A stretch of DNA of 64,000 bases. Origin: Amborella trichopoda (Eukaryota > Streptophyta > Magnoliopsida > Amborellales > Amborellaceae). Positions 22,920-32,601 of this stretch are shown piece by piece (the stretch's first letter is position 1; each line of letters begins with the position of its first letter). The stretch covers positions 1,443,678 through 1,507,677 of the forward strand of contig NW_006497560.1 of NCBI RefSeq assembly GCF_000471905.2. Direction: 5' to 3'. Below the pieces are notes generated by a model. It had not been told where the DNA came from. It made no database searches and was given only the letters and a program-made list of their open reading frames with translations. A program made the position numbers and the translations under genes.

Positions 22920-23260
22920 ATACTTCAGTGAAGTATGCACAACAGCGAACATGCTCTGCAGTAAGAGGCCCTCTCGGCGGCAAGGGACGTGCTTCGATAG
23001 CGAATGTTCTCGGTGGTAAGAGGCACGCTTCGATAGTAAGAGGTGCACTTGGCACCAAGAGGCGCGCTTGGCAGTAAGAGGTGTACGACAGAAAGCTACG
23101 CTTGGCGGTGAATGGTGTGTGGCATCAAAAAGCACACGATAGAGAGAAGCGCATAACAATGAAAAGTGTGCGGCATCAAAATGTGCAGGAAGCGAGAAGT
23201 GTGCGGCGGTGAAAAGTGTACGGCATCAAAATGAGCACGACAGTGAGAAGCATGTGGCAA
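22920..23260. repeat. about 33-bp minisatellite left of the PMD promoter
   Basis: Imperfect units with GTGAAAAGTGTGCGGCATCA and AAATG(T/A)GCA. The same family returns at 23,940-24,180, so the antisense TATA box at 23,345 sits between two arrays of it. Other elements carry different minisatellites in this place. Confidence 0.7.
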
Positions 23261-23344
23261 TGTGTCTCAGTTTGGGTTTGGGCTCAAATCAAGCCCGACT
23301 CGGTCATTTCTTCTTTGAAAGAGGCTTTCATGGGAACCCCTGGG

Positions 23345-23390
23345 TATAAAAAGGGTTTAAATCTCTTTTTACCATTTTACCTTGGTAAAA
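23345..23390 (+). promoter_or_regulatory. antisense promoter of the PMD gene: TATA box and palindrome
   Basis: TATAAAAA at 23,345-23,352, and 30 bp downstream the perfect palindrome TTTTACC-TT-GGTAAAA at 23,375-23,390. The same pair, with the same spacing, occurs on the minus strand at 43,453/43,408 and 62,774/62,727. GGTAAA is a GT-box-like core; the start-site role is inferred. Confidence 0.65.
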
Positions 23391-23939
23391 GAAAAATAGC
23401 CAAGTGTTTTGGCTTCAAGAGAAAGTGGACTCCGGCGAGCAGAGAAAAAAGAGCTAGGCAGTCGATGTTTTCCGACGAAAGGAGCACACCGAAAAAGGGG
23501 AAAAAGAAGGTGCGGCGGGGTCCTTTTCGTGCGAAGGCCTGTCGGCAACAGTTATAGAGAGAGAAACAGAGAGATTCCACTATTTTCCCGATGGGTGGCA
23601 TGGTTTTCGTAGTGAAGGAAGGAGGTTTGCAGTGACTTTGCGCCAAGGCTTTGGGAATTCCGGTAGCCACAGGGGTTGTTGTAGCAGTTTTCTGATGGGT
23701 TTTGCAGGTGAACAACAGCGATAGTAGGCAACTTCCCGGCAGCAAGGAATCCGTTCAGCTTCCATCGGTTGAGGCAACCAAAGGGTCGATATCTGCTCGT
23801 GTGAAGGGGACAGACGAGTTAGCCAAGTGTCGTGAACACAGTGCACGACAGCAAAAAGACGACCATTTGCAGAGGCGCACGTGTGAGGGTGGCACTTACG
23901 AAGGAGACAATAACATGTGGCGTACAGCAGTAAGAGGCA

Positions 23940-24180
23940 CACAACAGCAAGCTGCGCTCATCGGTGAAGAGTGTGCGGCATCAAAACGCGAGGACAATGA
24001 GAAGCGGTGGTAAAAATGCACATGGTGGTGAAAACCGCGTGGCATCAAAACACACTCGGCGGTGAAAAGCATGCGGCATCAGAATGCGCATGACTGTGAA
24101 AAGCGCGACATCAAAATGCGCATAGCATCAGAACACATATTTGTGAAAAAAAGCGCGACCTAAAAGCGTGCACGACGGTG
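23940..24180. repeat. about 33-bp minisatellite in the PMD gene leader
   Basis: Units such as GTGAAAAGCATGCGGCATCA and GAATGCGCATGACT, continuing the array at 22,920-23,260 and ending just before the ATG at 24,187. It would be part of the 5' leader of the antisense transcript. Confidence 0.7.
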
Positions 24181-24186
24181 AAGAAA

Positions 24187-26937
24187 ATGGCCGAGCACTC
24201 GAGTGATTAGAACTCTTCCCCCATTTCGAAAGTTAAAAATCTTCCCAAAATTGGGGAGGTTGGGACTGGTGATTTCACTGGTGCGTGTTTGGTCAAGGGG
24301 GACCCGATCTGGCTCACAGAGCCTGCATGTAAGCAACACTAGCCTCTGAGCATCACCTTTGTCAGTGAGCCAGTACATTTTCAAGTTTGTGAAGAAGATG
24401 ATGGCAATGCTTTAGACGAAGAGGTGGGGCTTGGCCAACTCCATTGTCTTCATCGGGAAGTGGCCTCCAATGAAAGCCTTATTACTCTTGGGAAGAGGAT
24501 GGTTGAGACAGAGGGGTTGGTATGGTCCCCTTTTTTGCTCCGAGTGCAGGGGGAGCATCAGTTGTTGAATGGGTATACTTCCTAGACACTCAATGTGTTG
24601 CAACTTTGTGCCATCTTTCTCAAATGCGTTGCTTTGGCAAAAGCAATCCAATGCTCAGCAAGGTATTTTGACGGTGCTCCAACACCATCAAGGCACTATT
24701 GGAGACATGGAATCATGTCAGCAATAGATGGCTTTTTGGACATGGCGAGGTAGGAATCTCTCTGCTAGACCTTCACTTTATTGGCGGCCTGTCATTATCA
24801 AGGGCGATGTATGAGAAGTTCGTGCCCCAGAACTCATTCATCTTTGGCTGGGACTCGTTAGGTGGTGAGGTACCCCCTGTAGGCCTTAAGGAGTTGTTTG
24901 AGATCTACCAACTCCTCGTTCCTCAGTCTAATAGCGATCTTGTGACCTTTACTGACTGGGTAAGGTTCTTTCATGGGGAATACCCTGACGAGGCCGGGTC
25001 AAATCACGACCATGTTCTTATGCAAATTTTCCTTCCCCAGGGGAATGGATATAATTTGTTCAAGCACCTTCTATGTTGCCTGCGACATGGTGAATGGGCG
25101 GTAGTATGCCCTTTCACAACTAGTTCTGCGGTATTTACCATGGGCTGGGGGGTTGTCAAGGGGAAATTTTTACAAGGGAAAAGGAGGCAGCCTCCGATTA
25201 TTAGGGAGCGAGGCTTTTCCTGGGGACTTCAAAACGCCCTTCCCCATCCACTATGTGTTCGGGTGGCTTTGGAGAAGATGGTGTGCCCTCCCCTAGTGAA
25301 GATTGCAGGGTAGAGGACTGTTTTTCATTCTCTAAGGCACGCGTGAAGTATATTTGGCAATGAGTCTATCCACATGCAGTGAGTCCCCTTTCCTGTGCAG
25401 AATTTCCCAGACCAGGCTTTCGTGGACTTGTTGAGCCATGAGCTGGATGGTGCTCGTACAAGCTTACGAGAGCTCATGTTCGTTCTAAGTATAAGGGGAG
25501 GGGTCTTGGCCTATCGGACCCCATACAACACAAAACTTGAAGGGTATTACCCCCACTGCTTCGCTCGTCAGCAAGGGCTTGATCAGCGATGCCCTTTCCT
25601 TATCTTATTTGAGAAGCGTTATAGGAAGGTAGCTTTGGAGAAGATGAGGGAGTTAGGGACCTTCTGCAAATCATGGAATGAAATTCATGTTCGTACTGCT
25701 TGGGCGACTTGTTTAGATTTTAAAGAGGAAAACAAATTCATCGTGCCTCACTTCGGGAGAGTAGGTTGAGCAACTGTGGCATATGCTCATTGGTGGAGAA
25801 TCATCAGCCGCGACGAGTATTGGGAGGTTGAGAACCCTTGGAAGGGGATCAATAGCAACTGGCGCCAGGAGACCAAACTGGGGAAGGACTTCAAGGCCCG
25901 TCGGTTTGGTCAAATTCTCGAGGTTGATTATCCTTACAACTGGAAACACCTTGGGGTACCCCGAGAGGTGGCAGCCGATGCGGAGTCATTGCAAACTCTT
26001 GCACTGGAGGAAAGGTCAGGGAGGAAACTTTGGCAATCTTTGTTCCTTTTTTTAATGGAATGAAGGTCACCAGGTTCCTGGTTATGAAGAGGGTCCAGTC
26101 CAGGGTCTGAATGCTTTTATAGGAAGCGGTCCCCATAGTGCCTCTACAACAGGCTCTTCGTGTGGTGAGACCTCAGGGAAGCCTGCACCACCTCCAGAAG
26201 GGAAGAAGAAGAGGAAGCATCTTGTGTCTAGAGATGCTTCTAAGTCTTCATCTGTTACTGCACATACTCGGAGGTACAAGAGTGCTAAGCAACTTATGGT
26301 GCTTGGGCAGGTGATTAATACTACCTCTCCTGCTACCTCAGAGTCTCAAGAGGATCATGTTAGCTCCTCCAAGACTATCTTGATTTCTTCGGATTGGGAG
26401 ATGACCCCTGGCATCACGAGTTCAAGAGGTGGGTCCTATGACAATTGAGCCTATGCATGAGCCGACTCCTGCTCCATCATTCCCAAGCAGGATGAGTTTG
26501 GACCCATGCCCCAGAGAGAATAACCCTACGGAATTAGGAGAGGCAAGTGAAGTTGCAAGTGGGGCTCCTAATGAAGGACTGATGAAGGACCCGAGCAACA
26601 TGAGGCAGCTGCCCCAGATAATGTGGGTGATGAAGACCTAAGTGTCATTGGACGATAAGAGCTCATCCTTAGCGAGCAACTTGCAAGGGTTGCTGAGGGC
26701 ATGGGCGATGAAGGCCTGAGTACTTCCGTGGGAGGAGGGCTCGACGCCAACGATGTGCCGGAGCAAAATGAGGCAGTTACTCCTGAGGTAGCAGAGGTTA
26801 CAGCCAATGAAGGCCTGAGCACTGAAGAGAGAGATAACCTCGACCTTAGTGAGCACTTGGTTTTTAAAGACATTGTGCAACACCATGGTTCCCCAATGTG
26901 GAATAAAAGGGAGAAGAAGCTGATCAATAAAGCCTAA
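24187..26937 (+). pseudogene. plant mobile domain (PMD) gene, antisense passenger of a Tat-type element
   Basis: Starts MAEHSS near 24,187, matching MTESS of the B copy. The PMD core is clear at 24,699-25,313 (WNHVSNRWLFGHGEVGISLL, DLHFIGGLSLSRAMYEKFVP) and continues at 25,395-25,769. A basic cluster PEGKKKRKH near 26,195-26,220 looks like a nuclear signal, and an acidic, low-complexity tail follows. It stops where B's LTR begins, so the coiled-coil end of the B copy is absent. PMD is known from MAIN/MAIL proteins and as extra antisense genes in Tat elements. Function in the element is unknown. Broken. Confidence 0.75.
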
Positions 26938-28176
26938 CAAACAGTGAAAATTTTGACAGTCTCAGAATGACCATAGAAAAGGCCAAGATCTTCATAAGCA
27001 CTTCAAAAGGCCACCTGCCAAGTTTCGTCGTAATCCAACATGTCTAAGGCTTTGTAGACAAAGAAACAATTTCGATAGAATCAACCTCTAGCACCCTGAA
27101 ATGGACCCTATAACTAAAACTATATTTTTGGTATGTCAAATTACTATGGGACTACCACCATTAGACCTATCATGGTTGATAACCCCTAGGGGTCAAATTT
27201 CAGCTTAAACAGACATTCCAAGAAGATGTTATAGGGAAAAGATCAAAAAAGGAGCCACATACTATTCCCATGCGGCACGCAGCAACTAAACTCCATTAAA
27301 GGGATAGTCATGAGCAGTGACTTGCAATGCTCATATCTCCCTCGTTCGAGATCAGATCGTGCTCAAATTTGTTGGAGCATGTTCGTCTCATTGAGGCGAG
27401 CGTTTCGACATGTGGCATGACTCGTAAAGACACCCGAGAGCGAAAAAATGCTAGAGAAAAGTTACTGATCTATGAAGAAAGTTGCTGACAAATCAGCAGC
27501 TAGCGCCTTGCCCAAGCGGCCAAATCACGACACTCGCGAACCTGATCGACGAGAAACCAATTGCATCGCGTGCATAACATCCATGGCTATCACTGGTCTT
27601 AACCCCGTACATGATGAACGATCAAATTCCACAGACAGAAGTGATGAAGTGACTGTAAACTCCCACGCCAGAATTTTCGATTCCAGCCAAAGCTCCAAAG
27701 TTGTAAAATCCTCATCCGAACACGAAATCGAGCTGCGTTTGTTGCCACGCGATCATGATAGCATGCTCAGTGTGATCCAAGTGAAGAAATCACAAAAATA
27801 ATCAAGATATAATCATACTATTGATCAAATGTTTACAAGATTCAACCAAATTTCCAGTTGCATGATCATGGCTTAATAACACGATCCATGGCTCGAAGTT
27901 GGTACGAAATCAATCACCATGCTTATCCCTATAAGAAAACAATCATCTTTCGATTGAACGGGCATCAGAGCAACCCCGGATCATCCACGAAAGATCATGG
28001 ACGTAGTAGGGCAGCAGCATGGATTGTTCTGAAATTTTCACAATTGTTAAGAAGGGGCAAATCAATTATTTTGAACCCTATTTCCCTATTTCTTTTAATT
28101 TAGTTAAATCTTAATTTTCAACAATTAAGTCTAATTTTGATCAATCCACCCATGTTTGGGCACAACTATTATATAA
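26925..28176 (+). mobile_element. U3 module, copy B1
   Basis: Begins TGATCAATAAAGCCTAAC directly after a purine-rich AAAAGGGAGAAGAAGC and runs to a TATA-like TTATATAA at 28,169-28,176, where the N gap starts. Matches the A and C modules. The TG opening makes this the best candidate for the true 5' end of an LTR in this family. The open frame at 27,472-27,801 is not kept in sister copies. Confidence 0.7.
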
Positions 28177-28445
28177 NNNNNNNNNNNNNNNNNNNNNNNN
28201 NNNNNNNNNNNNNNNNNNNNNNNNNNNNNNNNNNNNNNNNNNNNNNNNNNNNNNNNNNNNNNNNNNNNNNNNNNNNNNNNNNNNNNNNNNNNNNNNNNNN
28301 NNNNNNNNNNNNNNNNNNNNNNNNNNNNNNNNNNNNNNNNNNNNNNNNNNNNNNNNNNNNNNNNNNNNNNNNNNNNNNNNNNNNNNNNNNNNNNNNNNNN
28401 NNNNNNNNNNNNNNNNNNNNNNNNNNNNNNNNNNNNNNNNNNNNN
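28177..28445. other. assembly gap (269 N)
   Basis: Run of N between the TATA-like site of module B1 and TATATCACGTAC, which matches sequence just after the TATA box in C. The repeat nature of the flanks probably caused the gap; its true length is unknown. Confidence 0.98.
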
Positions 28446-29760
28446 TATATCACGTACTACCATTGTACGAGGACCCTTGGCTAAGGAGACTTTTACTTAA
28501 AGCCATGACATACAGTTTATTTTTTTACAGTCTCAAAATTTCCCCAAAACAGGTTAGAATCTTCCTAACCACCTGCCAAGTTTCATCATAATCTGACATG
28601 TCTAAGGCAGTGCAAACAAAGAAATAATTTCGGAAAAATCAGCCGTTAGCACCCTGAAACAGACCTCGTAACTAGAACTATATTTTCAATACGTCAAATG
28701 GCTATGGGATCATCGCCATTAGATCCGACACGGTCAAAAACCCTAGGGGTCAAGTTTCGGCTTAAATAGATGCTCCATGACAAAGTTATGGGTGAAGCAT
28801 TAAAAAAGGGTAAGCCGCACGCTACTTTCGTGAGGCCTTCCTGCACCAATCTCCATTAAAGGAGATTGGTTTGCACAGTCACGAGTATAAACTTTGGAGA
28901 CCCATATTTCCCTCATTACAAGTAGGATCACACTCAAATTTTGTGAACATGTTCGTCTCGTCAAGACAAGCATTTTGATATGTGGCACGTCCCATGACTA
29001 TGCCTGAGCAAGGAGAAAAGCTCAAGAGAAGTTGGCGATTCATGAAGATAGTTGAAAGAAAATCAGTAGTAGCATGACCCACTCGAGCGGCCATATCATG
29101 GCGCTCATGTACCCGATCGATGCAAAGCCAGTTCCATTGTGTGCGTAAGGTATGGGGCCACATCTAATCCAAACCTTGTGCATGATGAATGGTTAGATTC
29201 GGCACATGAAGGCATTGAAGTCACTGTAAATTCCAGTCGTCGAAAGTCAAATTCTGGTAAAAAACCCAAAGACTATAAATCTTCGTTCGGGAATGAAATT
29301 GAGCTGCGTTTGTTGCAACGCAATTGTGAAGACATGCTCAGTGAAATTTAGCGAAGAAATCAATGAAAAACATTAAGAAACAAGCACAATATCGATCAGA
29401 AATTTTTAAGATTCAGACAAATTTAAAGTTGTGCGAATGTGGCTTAAAAAAGCGATATGTGATTTGAAATTAGTATCAAATCGATCGTCATGTCGAGCCC
29501 AACAAGAAAGCAATCATCTTTCGGCCAAACGGGTGCCGAAGCAACCTTGAATCATCCATGGACAATCATGCACATTCTAAGGCCACAGTAGGGAATGTTT
29601 TGAAATTCTATGTATTATTGAGCAAGGGCAAAATCATCATTTTGCACCCATTTTTAGATTTTATTTTAATTCAAATAAATTGTAATTATCATCAAATAGG
29701 TCAGATTTTGGGCATCCACCCATGTTTTGGGCCCAATTTTATAAATATATGTTAAACCTA
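28446..29760 (+). mobile_element. U3 module, copy B2
   Basis: After a short R-like remnant (28,446-28,490) a second module starts near CAGTCTCAAAATTTCC and ends with a TATA-like TTATAAATATAT at 29,739-29,750. Same order of conserved blocks as in A2 and C, including GTTCGTCTCGTCAAGAC near 28,951. So U3 is doubled in B's LTR, as in A's, but arranged differently. Confidence 0.75.
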
Positions 29761-29884
29761 ATTGTAAAGGGTTCCCCTGAAGTTTCAATTTCATGAATAA
29801 AATTTGAGAGTTTTACATTTAGATTGTAGGCATGCCTTGGAGAGAGAAAGAGAGGAGAGAGAAGAAAAAGTCTGATACCCCTCA

Positions 29885-30470
29885 GTGAAGGTAACTTTCT
29901 CTCTCCTCCTCTTTTTCTCTCCTCTCTCCTCTTTCTCTCTCCTCTATACTCTTTATATCTCCTCCTCGCTTCTCTCTCTTCCTCTTCTTTCTTTCTCGCT
30001 CCTCATCTCTTCTCTTTTCCTTTTCTTTCTTTCTCTCTTTATTTCTCTCTCTTCACTCCTTCTCTCTATTTCTTTCTCTCTTCTTTCCTTCTTCTCTCTA
30101 TTTCTTTCTCTCTCTTATTTTTCTTCTCGCTATCTTTCTCTTTTCCTCTTATTATCTCTCTCTTCACTCAACACGCATGGCAATGGGCCATCACCGTGCG
30201 TGTCTTTCATCTCCTTCTCTCTTCTTTTCTGTGCTTCCTTTCCTTACTCATCCCCTTTCTTTCTTAATCCTTCCTCTTTCTTTCCTAATCTTCTTTCTTT
30301 CCTCTCCTTATCTCTCTTCTTTCTTTCCTTTCTCTTTCCTCTCTTACCTAATCTCTCTCTTCTTTCTTCCATCTCCTTCTCTCTTCTTTCTTTCCTTTGT
30401 CTTTCCTCCCTTACCTAATCTCTCTCTTCTTTCTTTCTCTCTACTCTTTTCTTTCTCCCTCTTCTCCATT
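29885..30470 (+). repeat. polypyrimidine tract 1 of LTR B
   Basis: Nearly 600 bp of C/T on the plus strand, broken only by a short phrase near 30,172-30,205 (ACACGCATGGCAATGGGCC) that also occurs in the A and C LTRs. Apparent S/F/L-rich frames are not genes. Confidence 0.85.
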
Positions 30471-30734
30471 CATGCACGTCGGTGCCTATCGTAGGACATG
30501 ATGTCTTCTTGGGACACGCACAATGAGCGGGGTCTTAACCTGAGTGATGGACAGGGCCACTATCCAAGTTCCTCTTGCCCCATGTCGCACACGGCGATGC
30601 TCATCGATGTGCATGACATTAAACTGGGTCCCTTCCTGAGTGGCGGGGGCCGGGTCATGTCCGAGTCCCTTTCAACATGCACAACGATGCCTATAGCCAC
30701 GCCTGTCCTCTTCTTTCTATTTTCTCTCTTGTCT

Positions 30735-31230
30735 CTATCTCCTGTCATGGATGGCGAAACCCATCGCTGTCCATTTTCTCTTTTTCTCTCCCTTTTCTGT
30801 CATGGATGGTGGAAACCCGTCGTCGTTTATGTTCTCTTTTTCCCTCTCTTTCCTGTCATGGAAGGTGGGACCTATCTCCGCCCATGCTCTCTCTCTCTCC
30901 CCATCCTATCATGGACGACGGAACCTATCGCCGTCCATGTTCCTTCTCTATTTCTCTCTTTCTCTATCCCTTATCATGGATGACAGAACCCCATCGTCAT
31001 CCATGCTTTTGTCTTTTTTCTCTCTCATCTATCATGGACGACGAAACCCCATCGTCATCCATGTTTTCTTCTTCTCTCTCTCTTCTGTTATGGACGACGG
31101 AACCCCACCGTCGTCCATGTTTTTTTCTCTCTCCTGTCATGGACAGCGGAACCTCATAGTCGTCCATGCTTCCTTCCCTTTCTCTCTTCTCTGTCATGGA
31201 TAGTAGAACCTCATCGTTGCCCATGTTTCT
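30735..31230 (+). repeat. hairpin minisatellite in LTR B
   Basis: About seven units, each a pyrimidine spacer plus a foldable core such as CATGGACGACGG-AACCCCA-CCGTCGTCCATG (31,091-31,121, 12-bp perfect arms). Sister units near 30,745, 30,805, 30,912, 30,977 and 31,033 have partly compensated arms. The period varies, about 55-85 bp. Confidence 0.8.
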
Positions 31231-31790
31231 CTTCCCTTCTCTCTCTTCTTTCTTCTCTTTTGTCTCTCTTCTCTCTTATGTTTCTTTCTTTTATTCTTTC
31301 TTCTCTCTTCTGTTTCTTCTCTTTTCTCTCCTCTCTCTTCATTCTCTCTTTTGTTTCTTCTCTTTTCTCTCTTTTCTCTATTCAGTTTCTTTCTTTTCTT
31401 CTTTCTTCTCTCTTCTGTTTCTTCTCCTTTCTCTCTATTTTCTCTTCTATTTCTCTTTCTATCTCTCTCTTCTTTCTTTTCTTTTCTTCTCTCTTCTCTC
31501 TTCTAATTCTCTTTCACACATCTCTTTCCCCTCCTCTCTTCTCTCTTCTTTCTTCTCACTTTTCTCTCGTTTCTTTCTTCTCTCCCCTTCTTCTCTTCTT
31601 CTTCTTTTCTTTATTTCTCCTCTTTCCCTCTTCTTTCTCATTCTTCTCTTCTCTTCTCTTCTTTCATTCTTCTTTTCTCTTGTATCTTCACTTCTTCTCC
31701 TCGTTCTTATGTCTTCTCCCTCGTCTCTTCTCTTTCCCCTTTCTCTTTCATCTCTCTCTTTTTTCTTCTTCCTCTCTCGTTTGACCAAGG
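31231..31790 (+). repeat. polypyrimidine tract 2 of LTR B
   Basis: About 560 bp almost wholly C/T with TTCTCT and TTTCTTC words. It matches, in position and composition, the purine tract on the plus strand of LTR A (19,320-19,580) and a much shorter CT run in C (47,370-47,400). Confidence 0.85.
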
Positions 31791-31799
31791 GAGGGTAAT

Positions 31800-32030
31800 A
31801 TTATCACTGCCATGGTAGTCTCGCCGTTAAGCAGTATTGCCGCCATGCCAATCTTAGTTATTGTGCCCGTCTTGCTGCCATGATAAGCTAGCCATCCTAC
31901 CAGGTTGGTCAGTGATTGGTTCTGTCATCGAATAGTATTGTCGTCGTGCCGGTATGAGTTACCGTGCCCGTCTTGCTACCACTCTAGTTCAATCACTGTA
32001 CTGATCTAGCCACTATGTCAATCTAGCCAC
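31800..32030 (+). repeat. 101-bp minisatellite in LTR B
   Basis: GTATTG(C/T)CG(C/T)C.TGCC recurs at 31,834 and 31,935, 101 bp apart, with GTGCCCGTCTTGCT(G/A)CCA in each unit. Same family and period as 18,430-18,720 in LTR A. Confidence 0.8.
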
Positions 32031-32039
32031 ATGGTCAAA

Positions 32040-32510
32040 TTCTTCTCTTCCCTTTCTTTCATTCTATCTATTTATTCTCTTTTCATCACCCCAATCTCTA
32101 TCCTCTTATTATTTCCTTCTTCTTTTGGATGTGCATGCTCTTGTGCATTCGCCCAAAGACAAGGTGGGGTCCCTTGGCCCACTTTTCTTGTAAAATTAAC
32201 TATATGTGTGAGATCACAAAAACAGGAGAGTATAAGTCAAAGGAGGCGATTTCAAACCAGTTGAAGGACTGGGGGGCTTTCCGCCGTGATCTAAGAGGGC
32301 ACCCACGTGAGTCAGCCCGAGTGAGTCACGGAGCTAGGTGAGGTGTGTCCCACCTCACATTAAATTCCTCTCTCACTAGTTGGTATACCTGCCCTTGTTT
32401 TCTAACAAGGTTCCCGAGAGAGCGATCTCAAGTCTCGGTTTCCCCTTGAAACCCGAGATACGTAACACCAAGTCATCCCGATCCGAGGGGCGAGATCAAG
32501 GCATGCAACC
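32040..32510 (+). mobile_element. U5 end of LTR B
   Basis: GGTGGGGTCCCTTGGCCCAC, then AGGCGATTTCAAACCAG, TGGGGGGCTTTC, GGCACCCACGTGAGTCAGCC and AGAGCGATCTCAA appear in the same order in C (47,950-48,210) and, reversed, in A. It ends shortly before the PBS, probably at the CA of AAGGCA near 32,501-32,502. Confidence 0.75.
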
Positions 32511-32514
32511 AGCT

Positions 32515-32533
32515 TGGCGACTCCACTGGGGAC
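32515..32533 (+). other. primer binding site of element B
   Basis: TGGCGACTCCACTGGGGAC, about a dozen bases after the LTR end. Starts with TGG as a tRNA-primed PBS must. The same site is seen in A; in C the corresponding position is not recognisable. Confidence 0.85.
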
Positions 32534-32601
32534 TTACTACCCCTTTGTTGGATCGTCCTTATTTGGCCATTCTCTCCTTTGTTTTTCTATATTGCACACA
32601 C

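Noticed and set aside
28131-28484. Open frames of 94-115 codons on both strands
   Set aside because: They run through the assembly gap and consist of unknown residues.
29885-31798. Long open frames (up to 210 codons) on the plus strand
   Set aside because: Products are almost only S, F, L and P, as expected from a pyrimidine tract that cannot form stop codons.
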